Source: Toxorhynchites rutilus septentrionalis (taxonomy: Eukaryota; Arthropoda; Insecta; Diptera; Culicidae). Taken from it: a DNA stretch of 64,000 nucleotides. The position numbers and the translations under genes are program-made. Shown piece after piece: positions 45,331 to 57,451 of this stretch. The stretch lies in assembly GCF_029784135.1 (NCBI RefSeq), contig NC_073746.1, positions 250,241,494-250,305,493 of the forward strand. The letters are read 5' to 3'. Under the pieces are notes generated by a model. It made no database searches and was not told where the DNA came from. It saw only the letters and a program-made list of their open reading frames with translations. Every line of letters begins with the position of its first letter. Positions within the stretch are counted from its first letter, which is position 1.

Positions 45331-45696
45331 TTGTAATATTTACGTATGTATATCTTCGATATTTCATGAAGGTAGGGAAACAAGGTTGAGAACTTATGAA
45401 AACTTACTATGAGATTAGTAAAACTTAACAATTTATAATTTCCCGATAATGTCAAGAACGGGCGGCTACAATTTAAGAAATCCGAATTAGCACTGCCGGC
45501 GCCAAGCGAATATTTTTTTACCAAACGTGCGGACTTCAAAGTGTTCATTAATAATGTACCGGGCTCTCGTTATTTAAGGTTTATACAATTATTTCTTATT
45601 CCGTCTTGTTCCTTCAGAACGAGTGGTGGATTTTTCTTCAAAGAAACCATCCTGACTTGTACTATACTACCGACCATTCTAAAGTTTATCATCTAG

Positions 45697-45785
45697 CATA
45701 GAAATCTTAACTGAGTTCTGAAAAAAATTACGCAAGTAATACTGCGTTGAGAAGACAAACATTGCGAACATTACTGCCATTGTAG
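45697..45785 (+). mobile_element. SINE S2 3'-end fragment
   Basis: ATAGAAATCTTAACTGAGTT, ACGCAAGTAATACTGCGTTG and ACATTACTGCCATTG match the S2 SINE tail (15170-15265). The 5' part is missing. Confidence 0.7.
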
Positions 45786-45832
45786 ATGAACATGGAGAGA
45801 GTCATACACTGCGTTTCACAACTATAGAACTA

Positions 45833-46818
45833 GGGCAAAAGAGGGGAATTTGGACCACCTAAGCAAATCGCCTAATATTTCCAAACCAATACAATCTAAA
45901 TAAAAAATGTCACATTGTATACTAAGCTACACTTGTTTTCTCACAATCAATAATGTTTAATCATTATATCAAGTTTCAAACTACCAGATATATCATAAAA
46001 TAAAAGAGATGATTTTTAGACATTAAAAATTGAAGCGGGGGGATTTGGACCATCTGTGGGGTGATCTGGTCCAGTGTGTGTTTCATAGGAAAAAACATAC
46101 TAATGTTCATGTAAAGTATTTTGGAATAATGTTACAATCAGTAACAGTGTTCTGGGATCGATACCAGGTGTCTTGGCCAGAAAAATTGGATTGAAACCAT
46201 CTCGAATTCTGCATGGATTTTTTCACTGTTGCTCGAGCATTTTCAAACACTTTTGATGCTTGGTCAAAGAAAATCCGTTTTTGATGGCCTGCGTTGCTCT
46301 TTCAAGCTCCTCCTTCTTCCAACGTTGTCTGCCCATCCTCTTTTTGTAATTCAGCGGCATCTGGAATCAACTTGCCCAAAGAAAATCCTCAAATCTGTAG
46401 GACCAATTCACCCCACAGAAACGTGTCCATGTCACCTCACACAAAAATCGCAAAAATTAAAATGCTATTAATTTCATTTATTGTTATCAAATTAACAGTT
46501 TCGCAGCATCAAATTGTTCCTCTTCTGTAGGCGGACAGAACTTCTTTGCACAATACACGAAAAGTTTGTTTAATCAGCGGGAAAAACCTTAAAACCACGA
46601 TCGGAAAATACTCATTTTTTGACGATCAAAGTGCTTGCTGTGTTCATGCTACCATTTCCTTCCACCTGTCGAATTTTACCAAAGTTTTTTTACGTTAGTT
46701 ACATACAGTTCATTAATAGAAGAAGATGACATTATAAAAAATCCAAGTTGAGCCGTACTTTTTGTGATAATGGGGTGGTCCAAATCACCCCGTATGTCCA
46801 ACTCACCCCGTGTTACCC
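45833..46818 (-). mobile_element. pogo/Tigger-like element, internally deleted
   Basis: TA at 45831-45832 and 46819-46820 flank ends that read GGGCAAAAGAGGGGAATTTG on the left and, in reverse complement, GGGTAACACGGGGTGAGTTG on the right. Internal copies of GGTGATTTGGACCACC-like sequence occur near both ends. The minus strand carries the start of a pogo-type transposase (46360-46223). At ~985 bp it is shorter than an autonomous element. The palindrome arm on the other side gives the empty site. Confidence 0.8.
46223..46360 (-). pseudogene. pogo/Tigger transposase N-terminus, truncated
   Basis: The frame starts MPLNYKKRMGRQRWKKEELE and continues ATQAIKNGFSLTKHQK, matching the basic start and first helix of the psq/CENP-B type DNA-binding domain of pogo-like transposases. 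It stops after 45 codons and no catalytic domain follows. It is a relic that may have helped bind the element's own ends. Confidence 0.65.
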
Positions 46819-47409
46819 TACTCATTTTTTCTGAGTTTCCAGAGATATGTAAGAAGTCGGATGAATTGAAGTATATAGTGTAGGACACAACAGCCATCTT
46901 CATTTAAAAGACTGGCCGTTTGAACTTTATTGTTGTGTTCAGGCGCGAAACATCCAAAAACCTAAAATTCCAGTGTTTCATAACTATAGAACCAGATGGG
47001 AAAACTCTCACTCCTTTACAAAATTAACGCCAATTTCAAATAAATTACAATGAGTTCCAAATTCGTAGGACATCTTTAGTTTTCAATCACCCCGAATGGG
47101 TTATTTAAACTGATTGAGAACTAAAGATGACCTACGAATTTGGAACTTATTGTAATTTATTTGAAATTGGCGTTAATTTTGTAAAGGAGTGAGAGTTTTG
47201 CTATCTGGTTCTATAGTTATGAAACACTGGAATTTTAGGTTTTTGAATGTTTCGCGCCTGAACACAACAATAAAGTTCAAACGGCCAGTCTTTTAAATGA
47301 AGATAGTTGTTATGTCCTACACTAAATACTTCAATTCATCCAACTTCTTACATATCTCTGGAAACTCAGAAAAAATGAGTGGTTCTATAGTTGTGAAACG
47401 CAGTGTATG

Positions 47410-49663
47410 AACGGTGTGTGTCAACGGTGAATTCCAGATTATTGTTTTTTCTTCGCATCACAATTTCTCGCGTCACTGTGGAGTCGCCTACCATAATTCC
47501 GCCAACGCTTGCGCATTGAATCTACACACGTTGCTCTCCAGCTGGTCTTTCATCAGGATTGTCATTTTGTAATTCGAGCAAGTGTGAACTAAAGAATTTC
47601 AATAATTCATTGAGCTCATCCAAAAAGGCTCCCAGCTCGCCGGTGGTGGGTTCAGACGAATTGAAGTTACTTGCGCATGTGTGGATGAAAATTCTATGAA
47701 GCGGACAAAGCGCCATCTGTCAATTAACAGCGTCAATTAATTAGTTCTGTTTAAAAAACGAACAACGGTTATACTATTTGAACATTGTTTATACAGACAT
47801 ACTAAAATCGCTATGAAAAGTAGGAGATCGAGGTTAAAATTTGGGGTTATATATATTTGTTTCTGCACCCAAACCGCCACCCTAATTGGTATTAAATATA
47901 TGGTAATCGAATACATGTTTGATACAGATAATATAATAAAATAAAGACAGCTCAAAATTATAATAAGCGTCAATTAACTTCAATGTTCCAAAATCCTGAC
48001 TGTCGTTCTTCAGCAATCTTCATTTGTGCCACAAGATATCTTAAGTAATCAGCTGCTTTATGACAGCACATGGACACATTTTTGTTGACAAGCACCATTT
48101 TGCGTTGATCAAAACAAGTGTAATTTCATTTTTCATTGTTTGCAATTTTCACAACTCAAGTGCTACATTTTACGTGTTTACATAAAAACATCCTGTATAC
48201 AAAAAATAGTAATAGTTTATAGAAATAGTATAGAAATAGTTTTTTGAGTATTATTTTACTATACGACAAAATAAATACTCATGAATATTTTCAAGCGCTG
48301 ACGCCAAAATTTCTAATTTTACCACAAGTCCCGAGCTTCCTCCAAAAGCTTCCATTTATCGCATTCATCACTCGAAACAAGGTGAGATGCTCTGCTATCT
48401 CTCCCCATCCCACTTGTCCTCCTATTATTCAGCTTTAATCAGCCGTTTATCTTGTTGGCCATCTTCAATATTTGTCAATCTTCTTCGCCGGCGATTATTA
48501 TGTTGAAACTTGGATGCTGAATGCTCGCATGGGCTGTTAGCGGCCGCGTCAAAGTCCGCCTGTTCCGCTTACGAAAGCGTTGATTTATGCAACATGCGCT
48601 ATTGTTATGTCACCCATTCGAAATCCCCGACGTGGATTCCGATAGATTATCACGGCGACATCGTTTCGACTCATCTCTTCGGGCTGTGCCATGCGTGCAG
48701 ATATTGAGTGTACATCATTTGCTTGATTGTTTCTAATAATTATTGACCGTATTGAAGTTGATGAACTTCGAGCATGAAATTGTTATTTAATTTTTCCATT
48801 CATTTCACTTATCGTGACTTCGATTATGCTTATTGGTTATTATATGATAACAGTTCGAACGCATTCGCAAAAATAACATGTTGGACAACAGTACTGTTTC
48901 GGTATTTAAAAGCTTGTGGTCGTTTGACTTGCGCTCCCAATCAAATCATTACAAAAGTGCTAGCCATTACGGTCGTGTAAGTCAATAATTAAGTTAAGTC
49001 CTACATAACATAACAACGGCCACGCCCATCCGATCGTTCGCTATTAGCTTATCGTTGAATCGAATCGAATGCTCTTTTTTCAGACAAACATTTTTTATGA
49101 TCGTTTCACCCTTTCGAATGTTTCCTATGACACTAATCCCAAACAGTGGTGAATTATGGCTGAGGCAAAAGCTTTTTTGTTACACACTGATTTTCAATTA
49201 GAATTCCACTGTCGGGAAGGTTTATTGGAACTCATCTCGAATCGTAGGGAGTATGACTTTCATGAATGTATCATAACTGCGATAAAAACCAACAATCGAG
49301 CATACATTCACTTTCTCTGGCGCCGAAAGCATTGACAACGAAGAACAAATGATTTTTTAACGGTATGTCTTCCATCGTCACTTTTAATTATCGAAACTTT
49401 CACTGATGGTTGAACGAATTTGGTGTATCATCAAATAGTGCGGCGTGACAACATAAAAGTTTTGCGCCCTAAACTAGTAGTAAAAATGAAGCTGTATAGC
49501 GTTTGTTTTTATGGTTACGTTCATTGAAGCCAAATTCCTGGACTTTCACAGACATTCCGATAAAAATTTTTGAAGATTTACAGTTTTACCACGAGTAACA
49601 TAAATAAGAGCTATAGATTTATCAGCAAATTGCATTAATTAGGCTAACTCTTGATATAATCAC
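47410..49663. other. Unique noncoding sequence
   Basis: No transposon ends or domains were found. A minus-strand frame at 47522-47716 has a leucine-rich segment (GAFLDELNELLKFFSSHLLE) but no wider context. The frames at 48244-48438, 48510-48707 and 48774-48980 are unsupported. Confidence 0.4.
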
Positions 49664-49674
49664 CGAATCCGATT

Positions 49675-49821
49675 TTTTTTCTATTATGGTGACTTGCAAC
49701 ACATTTTAGCTGGTTCGTCACTCTTACTTCCAATTTTGGAATAATGTCGGGAGTGAGAATTGAACTCGTGACCTTTAGCGTGAGAGGTATGAACGTTACC
49801 ACTACGCCAGATCGCCTCCCT
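49675..49821 (-). mobile_element. tRNA-derived SINE S1
   Basis: On the minus strand, GATCTGGCGTAGTGGTAAC and GAGTTCAATTCTCACTCCC mark the tRNA-like head; the S1 body and a tail that ends in A-rich sequence follow. The TSDs CGAATCCGATT (49664-49674) and CGAATACGATT (49822-49832) differ at one base. Confidence 0.88.
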
Positions 49822-50668
49822 CGAATACGATTGAATTTTGAAACTTTACAAACCGATCGAGATTTGCATTTTGCAATCCGTTCGAGGTTGACTTTTGCAA
49901 GCGTGGCGAACTTGCCTTGACGCAGAACAAACGTCAAAATATTTGTGAAGCAATTTAGTTTATTGTTGTGATTTTAATGAAAGTTATTATTTGAACCTAT
50001 TTCACGAGGTTACGACCAAAAAACCAATCAAGTTTAAGGAGAAAATTTTCAAATTTAATTTTGAATAAACAATAATTGTAATATGAAGTTTTTGAAACAA
50101 ATTTAATTTTTATACACCAAGCTTTAAGAAGCGGGTGTTTAAATAACTACATAATTATATTTAAAATACTTTGAGTTTTCGCTATTTTATGTTTCTTGAG
50201 ATATTTCTGCATTTACTTAACCAAACTTCAATATCTATATACACCATTAAATGTACAATTAAACAATTGTTTGAAGAGCAGAGGGTAGACATAGGTTTCA
50301 TTTTGTAATATAAGAAAACAAGCCTTCGGAAAACAGGTATTTTAAAGCGTTGTCACGTCACAAAGATAGAGCTTTTTTTTAGTGTATCAGATGAATATAA
50401 GTTCAAAATTTTTTATACTTGGGTTTCTCTTTGAAAACAATGAGGATCAACAATCCCCTGAATTTGATTAAAATCGGTGTACAAGTAGAGAAATATGAAC
50501 TGTCTCAAGAAGTTGTTGTCACGTCGCGAAAAGTGAATTATCCATTCCAGCGTGACGTGACACTACAAACACATTTTTTCGCGTTTTCGTGTATAAATCA
50601 CACAACGATGTTATAGTTAAATTGAGAGAATATCCTACAAGAATCATAAGTAGGAGAATATTGCATAG

Positions 50669-51658
50669 TTAGATTAGCTTGTTGTCAGTCAAGTACTTTT
50701 GTGACGTGCCATCATCTCTTTTGCTACTGTTTTGGAGTGCGTGGAGTTCGAAAACAATAGCACTGATAGATTCAATATGTTTGATTATACTGTGTAAATG
50801 ATTCTTGCGATCAGGTGGTAAGTATAGCGCACCAATACTGATTCTAATGTTAGATAGCCTCAGAGTCACCCAAAGATGCTCAAAACAAACGTCGACTGAA
50901 GTACGACCAAGACAGCAGTTTGGCGAAACTGAGACGGCGGTTACGATCTCTCCTGAATACATTGTAAGAGTTACCGAAGAGCTAAGCTGAGCACATCCTA
51001 TCGTCGAGCCATGTCTCGGTAAGGAAAATCACGCCGTAGCGCGTTTCAGAGACTGCCAGAAAAAATCGTCAATTTTGGTAGACCTCTCACATTCTGGTAG
51101 TAGATCTGCAGGATTTCAGGCAACCACGTATTGAAGGAAATCCTACGATACTCGGAGACAGGTTCGGAAAAAAAAACTCAGCCAACCGGTCAATGTTGAT
51201 ACGATTTAACAGATATGGACTGTACGAGGGAACCTCCGTAGAGTCATCGATGGGATTCAGTTTAAGACTTGTCTGAGATGATTGAGTACTACTGAGGGGA
51301 GGTGCGGTATCCACAGAAGCTTCAGTAGAACATATACTTAATAGTACATTACCTGGACCAGTTCAGTTCGCTGGTAGATAGAGTCCAACAAAAATAAAGC
51401 GCACGATGTTATCTCACCAGGGCTGTTTTCCTCTGGAGTAAGTATGAGAAATGATTCACCGTTATCGCCGTCCATTTGAGCCCGGAAATTCCTCGAGCGG
51501 TCCATAGAGCCACTCCCCCTTGGTGGGGACGAACAGAAGTCACGAACTGTCTGTAAATCATTCATATCCGAATGAGGTGCAGTATCGTTTTGGTCTTCGG
51601 TAACAACAGAAACAACTGCTATATAAAATCCTGAGGGTATACATGCAAAAGTTGTCAA
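50669..51658 (-). pseudogene. Decayed non-LTR retrotransposon endonuclease region
   Basis: Minus-strand translation in shifting frames gives LQIYYQNVRGLPKLTIF, a typical start of an APE-type endonuclease. A LTETWLDDR-like stretch and WVTLRLSNIRISIGALYLPP then follow, a conserved strand before the catalytic region. At least two frameshifts and stops separate the pieces. An upstream frame at 51658-51338 could be ORF1 or spacer and is unassigned. No RT is visible. It belongs to a LINE clade other than the I and R1 elements in the window, but I cannot name it. Confidence 0.6.
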
Positions 51659-51790
51659 CGATTCATAGAGGATTTGTTCATCAGCAACATCGGGGATCAG
51701 AAAGCGTATAAGTGTTTGCTACGAATCCTTTGTCTGGATCTTTGTCTTCTTTGTCTAGGAATTATTTGTCGGAATTTTTTGACCCGCTTC

Positions 51791-52771
51791 TACACTCTGT
51801 CCAACTTTTATAAGACCACCCTGATTCTATTTCGTTGCAACACAAACAGTTAGAATTTCAACAAGATACATTCATACATTGTTGAATGCTTAGAATGAAG
51901 TATATTTCACGTCAATTTCGTTCAAAAAAGTTGTTTGTTTATTTATTGTGTTTAAATATGATAATTTCAGCTGTCCAGTTTCTATAAGACCACTTCAAAA
52001 TTCATAAGTATTATCAATGAAAAATTCAAAACGATCGGCTGATTTACATATCAATAATTATTAACCGTGCCATTTAGACTAATAATCTTGAAAATTCGTG
52101 TTGGAATACTATTTACCAAATTCTGTTGAACGGATTTCTCGATATTTTTCCATTTTTCCGATGTGAGATGGTATAAGATGAGAAGTTTTAGCCTTTTAAG
52201 CCGTCTCTATGTGAGGATTTTTTACCAAAATTTGACGAATTGTCACCCGAGCAGTTAAGTATTTGAAATATTGCTTTATTTGCACATGCAATTTTGAGGT
52301 ACCTGTTCTAGCTATTTCCCACTTATCCCGGTCAGAGAGCTTCGATTTACGTGGAGCTCTCTCCTCCTTACCGTATCCTTGAGGATTCGCCAAACAATTG
52401 AGCACTACTTGATGGGATCGTCTAATCCGACAAGAAATTTCTCTGATACCAACATTTTCTTGGTGAAATGCATTGATTTGTTTTTCTTGTCTCTCCGAGA
52501 GGACTTTTCCCTTCGACATTTGCCAGATTTAATTGATCAAAACAACTAAAACAACGAAAAATGTAACTTATAGACTTATAGAAACTTGACAATTGAAAAT
52601 ACGAAAATGTTCGTTTACGCTCAGCGCTTGCACACACACATATGAAAATCATGAAGTGTATGGTAGTCACCAATACCTACACACTAGAATATAAATTGAA
52701 GCATTTCTTGTTTACAATGACACAAAGCAGCAAGATCATCACCTGGTCTTATAGAAGTTGTACAGACTGTA
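51791..52771 (-). mobile_element. Tc3-like transposon, internally deleted
   Basis: The left end reads TACACTCTGTCCAACTTTTA and the reverse complement of the right TACAGTCTGTACAACTTCTA, both followed by TAAGACCA. Second copies of the CAGTTTCTATAAGACCA motif lie about 180 bp inside (near 51971 and 52572-52590), like the paired transposase sites of Tc3. Only the N-terminal part of the transposase remains. Length is about 980 bp. Confidence 0.8.
52196..52519 (-). pseudogene. Tc3-like transposase, DNA-binding domain only
   Basis: The 107-residue product begins MSKGKVLSERQEKQINAFHQ and has the bipartite paired-like DNA-binding domain of Tc3 transposases (GIREISCRIRRSHQVVLNCL, then the basic linker and KLSDRDKWEIARTGTS). 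A decayed second helix-turn-helix (ARVTIRQILVKN) ends it. The DDE catalytic domain is missing. A protein of this kind could still bind TIRs and act as a repressor, which is inference. Confidence 0.75.
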
Positions 52772-53479
52772 GTACAAAGGACATTCCAGACTCCACGACA
52801 AATGACATACATCCAATTGCAAATTGACAGGAAGGTTTTTCTCCTTGATTCATGACTCACTTTTCGTGATCAGATGTGATCATTGCCGTGTGCCCAAATT
52901 CTGAACAGTTGAAACATCGAAGAACGTTGATACATTCGAAGACAGCGCAACGTTCCCATCCAAGGTAAACTCGTTTAAGACTTATAAGAAGTGCAAATGT
53001 TCAAAAATTAACGGCTTTAGAATCTCATATTGAATATTAAATGTTAGTCAGATAGATGCGCATGAGCTGTTTGCAGTAAGCTCACCACCGGCGATGGAGA
53101 GCTGCATTGAATGTCGATAATTGCAAGGTTCTTGCGAGTTTTTTGAATAACTGAATATATACTGGAATATTTGTTTATCTTTTGTTGACAAATCATAGAA
53201 CAAAGTTCATTTGTATGTTTTGAAACGGAACAATTGTAATCAACAGTCTGAAACCGCCGTCAGGTATTATCACGTCTCAAAAGTATTGGACTAGCAACAA
53301 GCAAATTCAACTATAAAATATTCTTCAACTAATGATTCTTGTAGAAAATTCTCTCAATTTTGCATTGACAGCGTTTTTTAAATCGTGTGATTTATACATT
53401 AAAACAAAACAAACAAAAAAACTTGTTTTTAATGTCAAAACGTTGTCACGTCACATTGGAATGGGTTTTTAACATTGTT

Positions 53480-54834
53480 TGAATACTTAAGAAGGCGGCA
53501 CACTGTTTATCCGGAGGGCAAATATTTAACACTTTTTGACAGATAAAGTTCTTCAATTTTCAACAGTGGCAAATAATGTCAAACTTCGAACACGGAGTAA
53601 AATTACTGAAATATTTAAGTTAACCTAACCATGTACCGAAAGGTTTGACGAACAGACCGAAAAAATATTTTAGGCATCCAATATGAGCACCCTTAAAACA
53701 GGTCGTCCTGACCATCACACGGGACTTTTTGACGGCACGCACCTGACGGAAAATTCAGTGTCAGTCCCCAACGGCCAACGCAGGCCTCAACGTGTTAATG
53801 AAAAACAACATCTGAGTTGCCGAATATGCATTAAAGTGAGCATATGAAGTAAAATGTGCACACTTGTCACTCATTGTAGGTGATGTTTTCCGCATGACTC
53901 AGTGTGTGTTGAGTAATTTGACATCCACTTACAGTTTCAATCATTGTGTTTCGATAAGCGTTTCGATTACGACATTGCCGCCAGATCAGACGAAAAAATA
54001 CTTTCTTCTAATGGGCATTTTATTTGCACATTGCAATGAAAGAGAGCGTTAATTACCGCGCACTTGTCTCATCCACATCTGGATGCCAAATCAGATGTAC
54101 ACATCGATTATCACACACTTTTTTTCGCAAGAGCAATGCTCCCCATTTGAAACGCTTAACGAAATGGCGACCACGAAAAAGTGCAGGCGAGATTATAGGA
54201 AAATGTGAATCAATGATGCAAATGTTTTCGTCTGTTGTTTTTCTGCATGGCCATAATTGCATATGCACATAATTTTTTTTGAGGTTAGATCATTTGTTCT
54301 TCTACTGGTGTTAATGTAGAAGATTGAAGTTTCATTGAGAATTTAACAAGTGAGCAAGTTTGGTCGCAAAATTTGTGTTGCATATTGTCTAGTGTGTGTT
54401 TTGGTTGAAAAAGTTACCTGAAAAATTGAGACGAGATCAGGCAAGCGATCGATTCCATACCAGATAACTGTCAAAATCAGACCTGCAGATTGGTCAGTTG
54501 TAGAGGGTTGCCAATAATATTTGATAACACACTTCTTCATAATGTACTCATGATATATACTGTCGAAATTATTTTCATGGCAAAGAATAACATTTTCAAA
54601 TTCTCTGAAAGGCATTTAAATCTTAATACCTCGAAAAAAACCATGCACACAATGAATTTATTGATTAGTGGGAGGAATTTCCACTAATTTTGATTTCGAC
54701 TGAACAATCCGATCGGATTCTGAAATGTAGATGATTGATAACATATTTCAGAATCCAATCAAATTCCACGATTCGATAGAATTCGACTTTTGCATTCTCC
54801 CATTCATTTGATACAATAAAATTTAATCGAACTA
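53480..54834. other. Unassigned AT-rich sequence
   Basis: No gene or bounded transposon was recognised. Short frames at 53864-54052, 54024-54272 and 54343-54687 overlap on both strands with no domain. Confidence 0.4.
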
Positions 54835-55593
54835 CCCAGCAAACATTAAATCGTATAACTTGGTATATTCTAAGTCGTATATAATGTCGATCACAGCATA
54901 CATCGTGAAGTTTGGTTTTCATATAAAATTCTTTGTAAAAAAGTCGGATATAATGGCTTCATTACATGCATAAGTACATATTTACATAAAAAAGGCTTTT
55001 TTCACAAAACGCTTTGCATGACGTCCGCTTATAATGACCTCCTTTCGATATCATTATAAACGGATTCCACTGTATTCGCATATCAGGCAAATGTATTTCG
55101 AAGGTCACATAAATGTATAATTCGAATCAACTGCGAAAAATCGTGTCTCATACTGTGGATTATCATTCAACAGTAAATCATACAAAATCGTAATTTAGAA
55201 CATATTACATTATATTATGAATTTGACACATCATGATTGTCGATGTTTATTTCAAAACAGACCTGTTGTACAAGGTGTGGTCGTTTGGACACTGAGTCGG
55301 TTAGGGGAGCGGTGTATGGAAGCAGTACGAAAGAAAGCGTTTAACTGAAGCATGAAAGAGAGAGGTTAATCACAAGCGTTTGAAAATCGGTCTTCTTTGT
55401 ATAAGTTCAGTGATATCCAGCTGCTACTAGTACTAGTATTTTTGTTTAAAAACAAAACACAGTAAAATTTCAAGATGGCTGCAGAGTAGTATTATCGTAT
55501 TGTCCAACCTAGTAGTATACTTCAAAGCGCCTTGGTTTATTTGGATTTGGATTTGCCATGTTGTTTTACAAGTAGTATCCAATTATGTAAAAC

Positions 55594-56159
55594 TACAACC
55601 AAAATTAATTTTAGCGCATGTTTTGGCATCCCGTTTTATTACATTAAATGAGTTTCAAAATAACAGAGAATGTGATACTCTCCCACACTGGTATAGCATT
55701 TGTAAAATAAATATGCTATAGCAATATAAGTGCAATATGAGCGAGCGAAACAAGAGACACATTGCAAATAAGCACATACTAAAGCTGTTCGCAAACTTTG
55801 CCAAATACACTGCCCAGACCGAAAAGAATATAGTTTCACGTTCATGCTCTCAATTTTACTCTTAGAAAACACTTTCCAACTTCATTTTATAATTAAGTGT
55901 AACATTATCACGCATTTATGCAACAGCACCAGCAGCTATGTGGATAGCGTGGTCGTGTAAAACAGCATTGCATTCCAGCCGGCCTTGGTTCGATCCCCAT
56001 TGACATCGGTTGGACCTTTTTGCAATCACAGCTGAAGTTCAGTCTTAGAGAAAGAGATGCTCCCATACATACAAACATTTTAAAGTATTTGAAAAAGGAC
56101 ACAAAAAAGAATTTTTTGACGAAGATGAAATGTTTTCTGCCAACGCTGGTTTGGGTGTA
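55594..56159 (+). mobile_element. MITE-T, full-length copy
   Basis: The ends are TACAACCAAAATTAATTTT and GGTTTGGGTGTA, 566 bp apart. The tRNA-like block is well preserved: AGCTATGTGGATAGCGTGGT then CTTGGTTCGATCCCCATTG, a plausible A-box and B-box pair. Flanking family words include AATATGAGCGAGCGAAACAA. No protein is encoded. Confidence 0.85.
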
Positions 56160-56374
56160 TATTCTGAATAACCTGAGATAGCAAATTGTTCTCAGATTAT
56201 TATTCCGAATAAACGAAACTAAATATTTAGTTTGTTTGATTTAGATGGCTTTTCCTTTTCCTTAGGACACAGTTAAATGAGTAAAATCGGCAACCAAGAA
56301 TAACGTATTGACGACTGTATCTCTTTCGTACCATATGTACGAGTTATAACTGTACCAGCATTATATTTCAGATA

Positions 56375-56442
56375 GCCGTGCGAGATAGCTGCACCTTGAT
56401 ATCCCGAACAACCGGATTTCGAATCCCATCGCAGCAATTTTC
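56375..56442 (+). repeat. tRNA-like sequence, possible third SINE head
   Basis: AGATAGCCGTGCGAGATAGC followed 40 bp on by GGATTTCGAATCCCATCGCA has the look of a tRNA A-box region and a good B-box. No cloverleaf can be closed and no tail or TSD is evident, so it is a fragment or chance similarity, not a tRNA gene. Confidence 0.4.
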
Positions 56443-56906
56443 TCTTTTCATCATGAGTGGTGCAATTTAAACATTTATATCCCCCTCCCACTTAATAAAA
56501 ATCAATTGAATAGTTTCTATTTCTACAAACATAAACATTCTCATATATGAAAATGGCGATTCGAGAGGTTATAGAAGTAATTATAACCTCACAAATATTT
56601 TTGTATATATCGGATTTTTGCACCGATTTGCACGTTTTTCTCAAAATAAAAACCTCTCTTCACATCTTACAACCCTGATCATATCTACAAAAAGTGACAG
56701 AATCTTTTAAGTCTTTTTCACAAAACACTTGAACTAAACTCGTATGCTGGAATAAGATTTTTTGCTCGACTTGTCAATGACTGGAGCCGAGACGAGACGA
56801 ATTGCTGGTCTCGTTATCTAGAATAGAACCCTTGAAATCTCATATCTATTCAAACTAATTCATAAGCATTTGCCATGAACGTATATTGCCTACACTTTTG
56901 CATGTA

Positions 56907-57250
56907 CAGTGGAACCTCGATTATCCACGAGCGGATGATCCGCGGTGCGAGTTATCCGCGAAAGCGAGTTCCATAGTAATTCTTTAGAGCGTCCCTTAAT
57001 TTGTCAGTGAGATGTAGGCACTTGCTCTTTTGTTTTGATCATGGCTTTCACATTATCTGATCACTGGTGTACACGACCTTACAGATGGATAGTTTAATGA
57101 TTTCTGTATTGATAAAACATAGTTTTAATGCTGAAAATATCTTTTTTTCGAGTTTGCACCTCATTTTCAGTCGTTTATCGCGTTATCCGCGATTTTCGTC
57201 ATTCGCGCTGGCCTAGCCAGACTATTTCGCGGATAATGGGGGTCCTACTG
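56907..57250. mobile_element. Tigger/pogo-like MITE (344 bp)
   Basis: The left end CAGTGGAACCTCGATTATCC and the reverse complement of the right end CAGTAGGACCCCCATTATCC match the CAGT-start TIR type of pogo/Tigger elements. TA precedes the left end. Inside both ends lie further GTTATCCGCG words. It is noncoding; the frame at 57128-57499 only crosses the right end. Confidence 0.85.
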
Positions 57251-57451
57251 CATTGGCTAGTTAGGCGCATCATATACTACCCAAAATATGAAGTACAAGA
57301 TGCTGTATATACGCTAGTTATACGATTTAATGTTTGCTGGGTCGGCAAATACTATCACTTAATCGTTTTTCTGTATATAAATTTTGATATAAAATCATTT
57401 ACAGAAACAATTTTCGTTGAAAATTCATCATCACATGCAGAAAATACGCAA

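Larger units (their letters stand above)
45805..47408. mobile_element. Palindromic Tc1-type element, arm split by a pogo-like element
   Basis: TA-flanked ends CACTGCGTTTCACAACTATA and their complement bound an almost perfect palindrome. The left arm is 45807-45830 plus 46821-47087, and the right arm is 47110-47406, with a loop of about 22 bp. The arms include TTCTGAGTTTCCAGAGATAT, TTTGAACTTTATTGTTGTGT and AATTACAATGAGTTCCAAAT. The left arm is interrupted by the element at 45833-46818. Subterminal CAGTGTTTCATAACTATAGA repeats the terminal motif inside the arms. It encodes no protein. Confidence 0.88.
50530..53470. repeat. Inverted-repeat pair, ~200-bp arms 2.5 kb apart
   Basis: 50530-50720 contains CCATTCCAGCGTGACGTGAC, GTATAAATCACACAA, AAATTGAGAGAAT and TACAAGAATCATAAGTAG. 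The same blocks occur in reverse complement at 53262-53470. Between them lie a decayed LINE (50669-51658) and a Tc3-like element (51791-52771). The arms could be the ends of one large element that collected insertions, or two inverted copies of a MITE. Confidence 0.6.
54835..57341. repeat. Inverted CCCAGCAAACATTA pair
   Basis: CCCAGCAAACATTAAATCGT at 54835, continuing ATAAC, is repeated inverted at 57317-57341, with weaker similarity for another 15 bp. This looks like a MITE end present twice in opposite orientation, since a MITE-T copy and a pogo-like MITE lie between. A further end-like segment, CGGATTCCACTGTA, lies near 55062-55075. Confidence 0.5.

Noticed and set aside
47522..47716. 64-codon minus-strand frame with a Leu-rich helix
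   Set aside because: Suggestive composition only; no start context, splice sites or family match, and it lies next to transposon ends.
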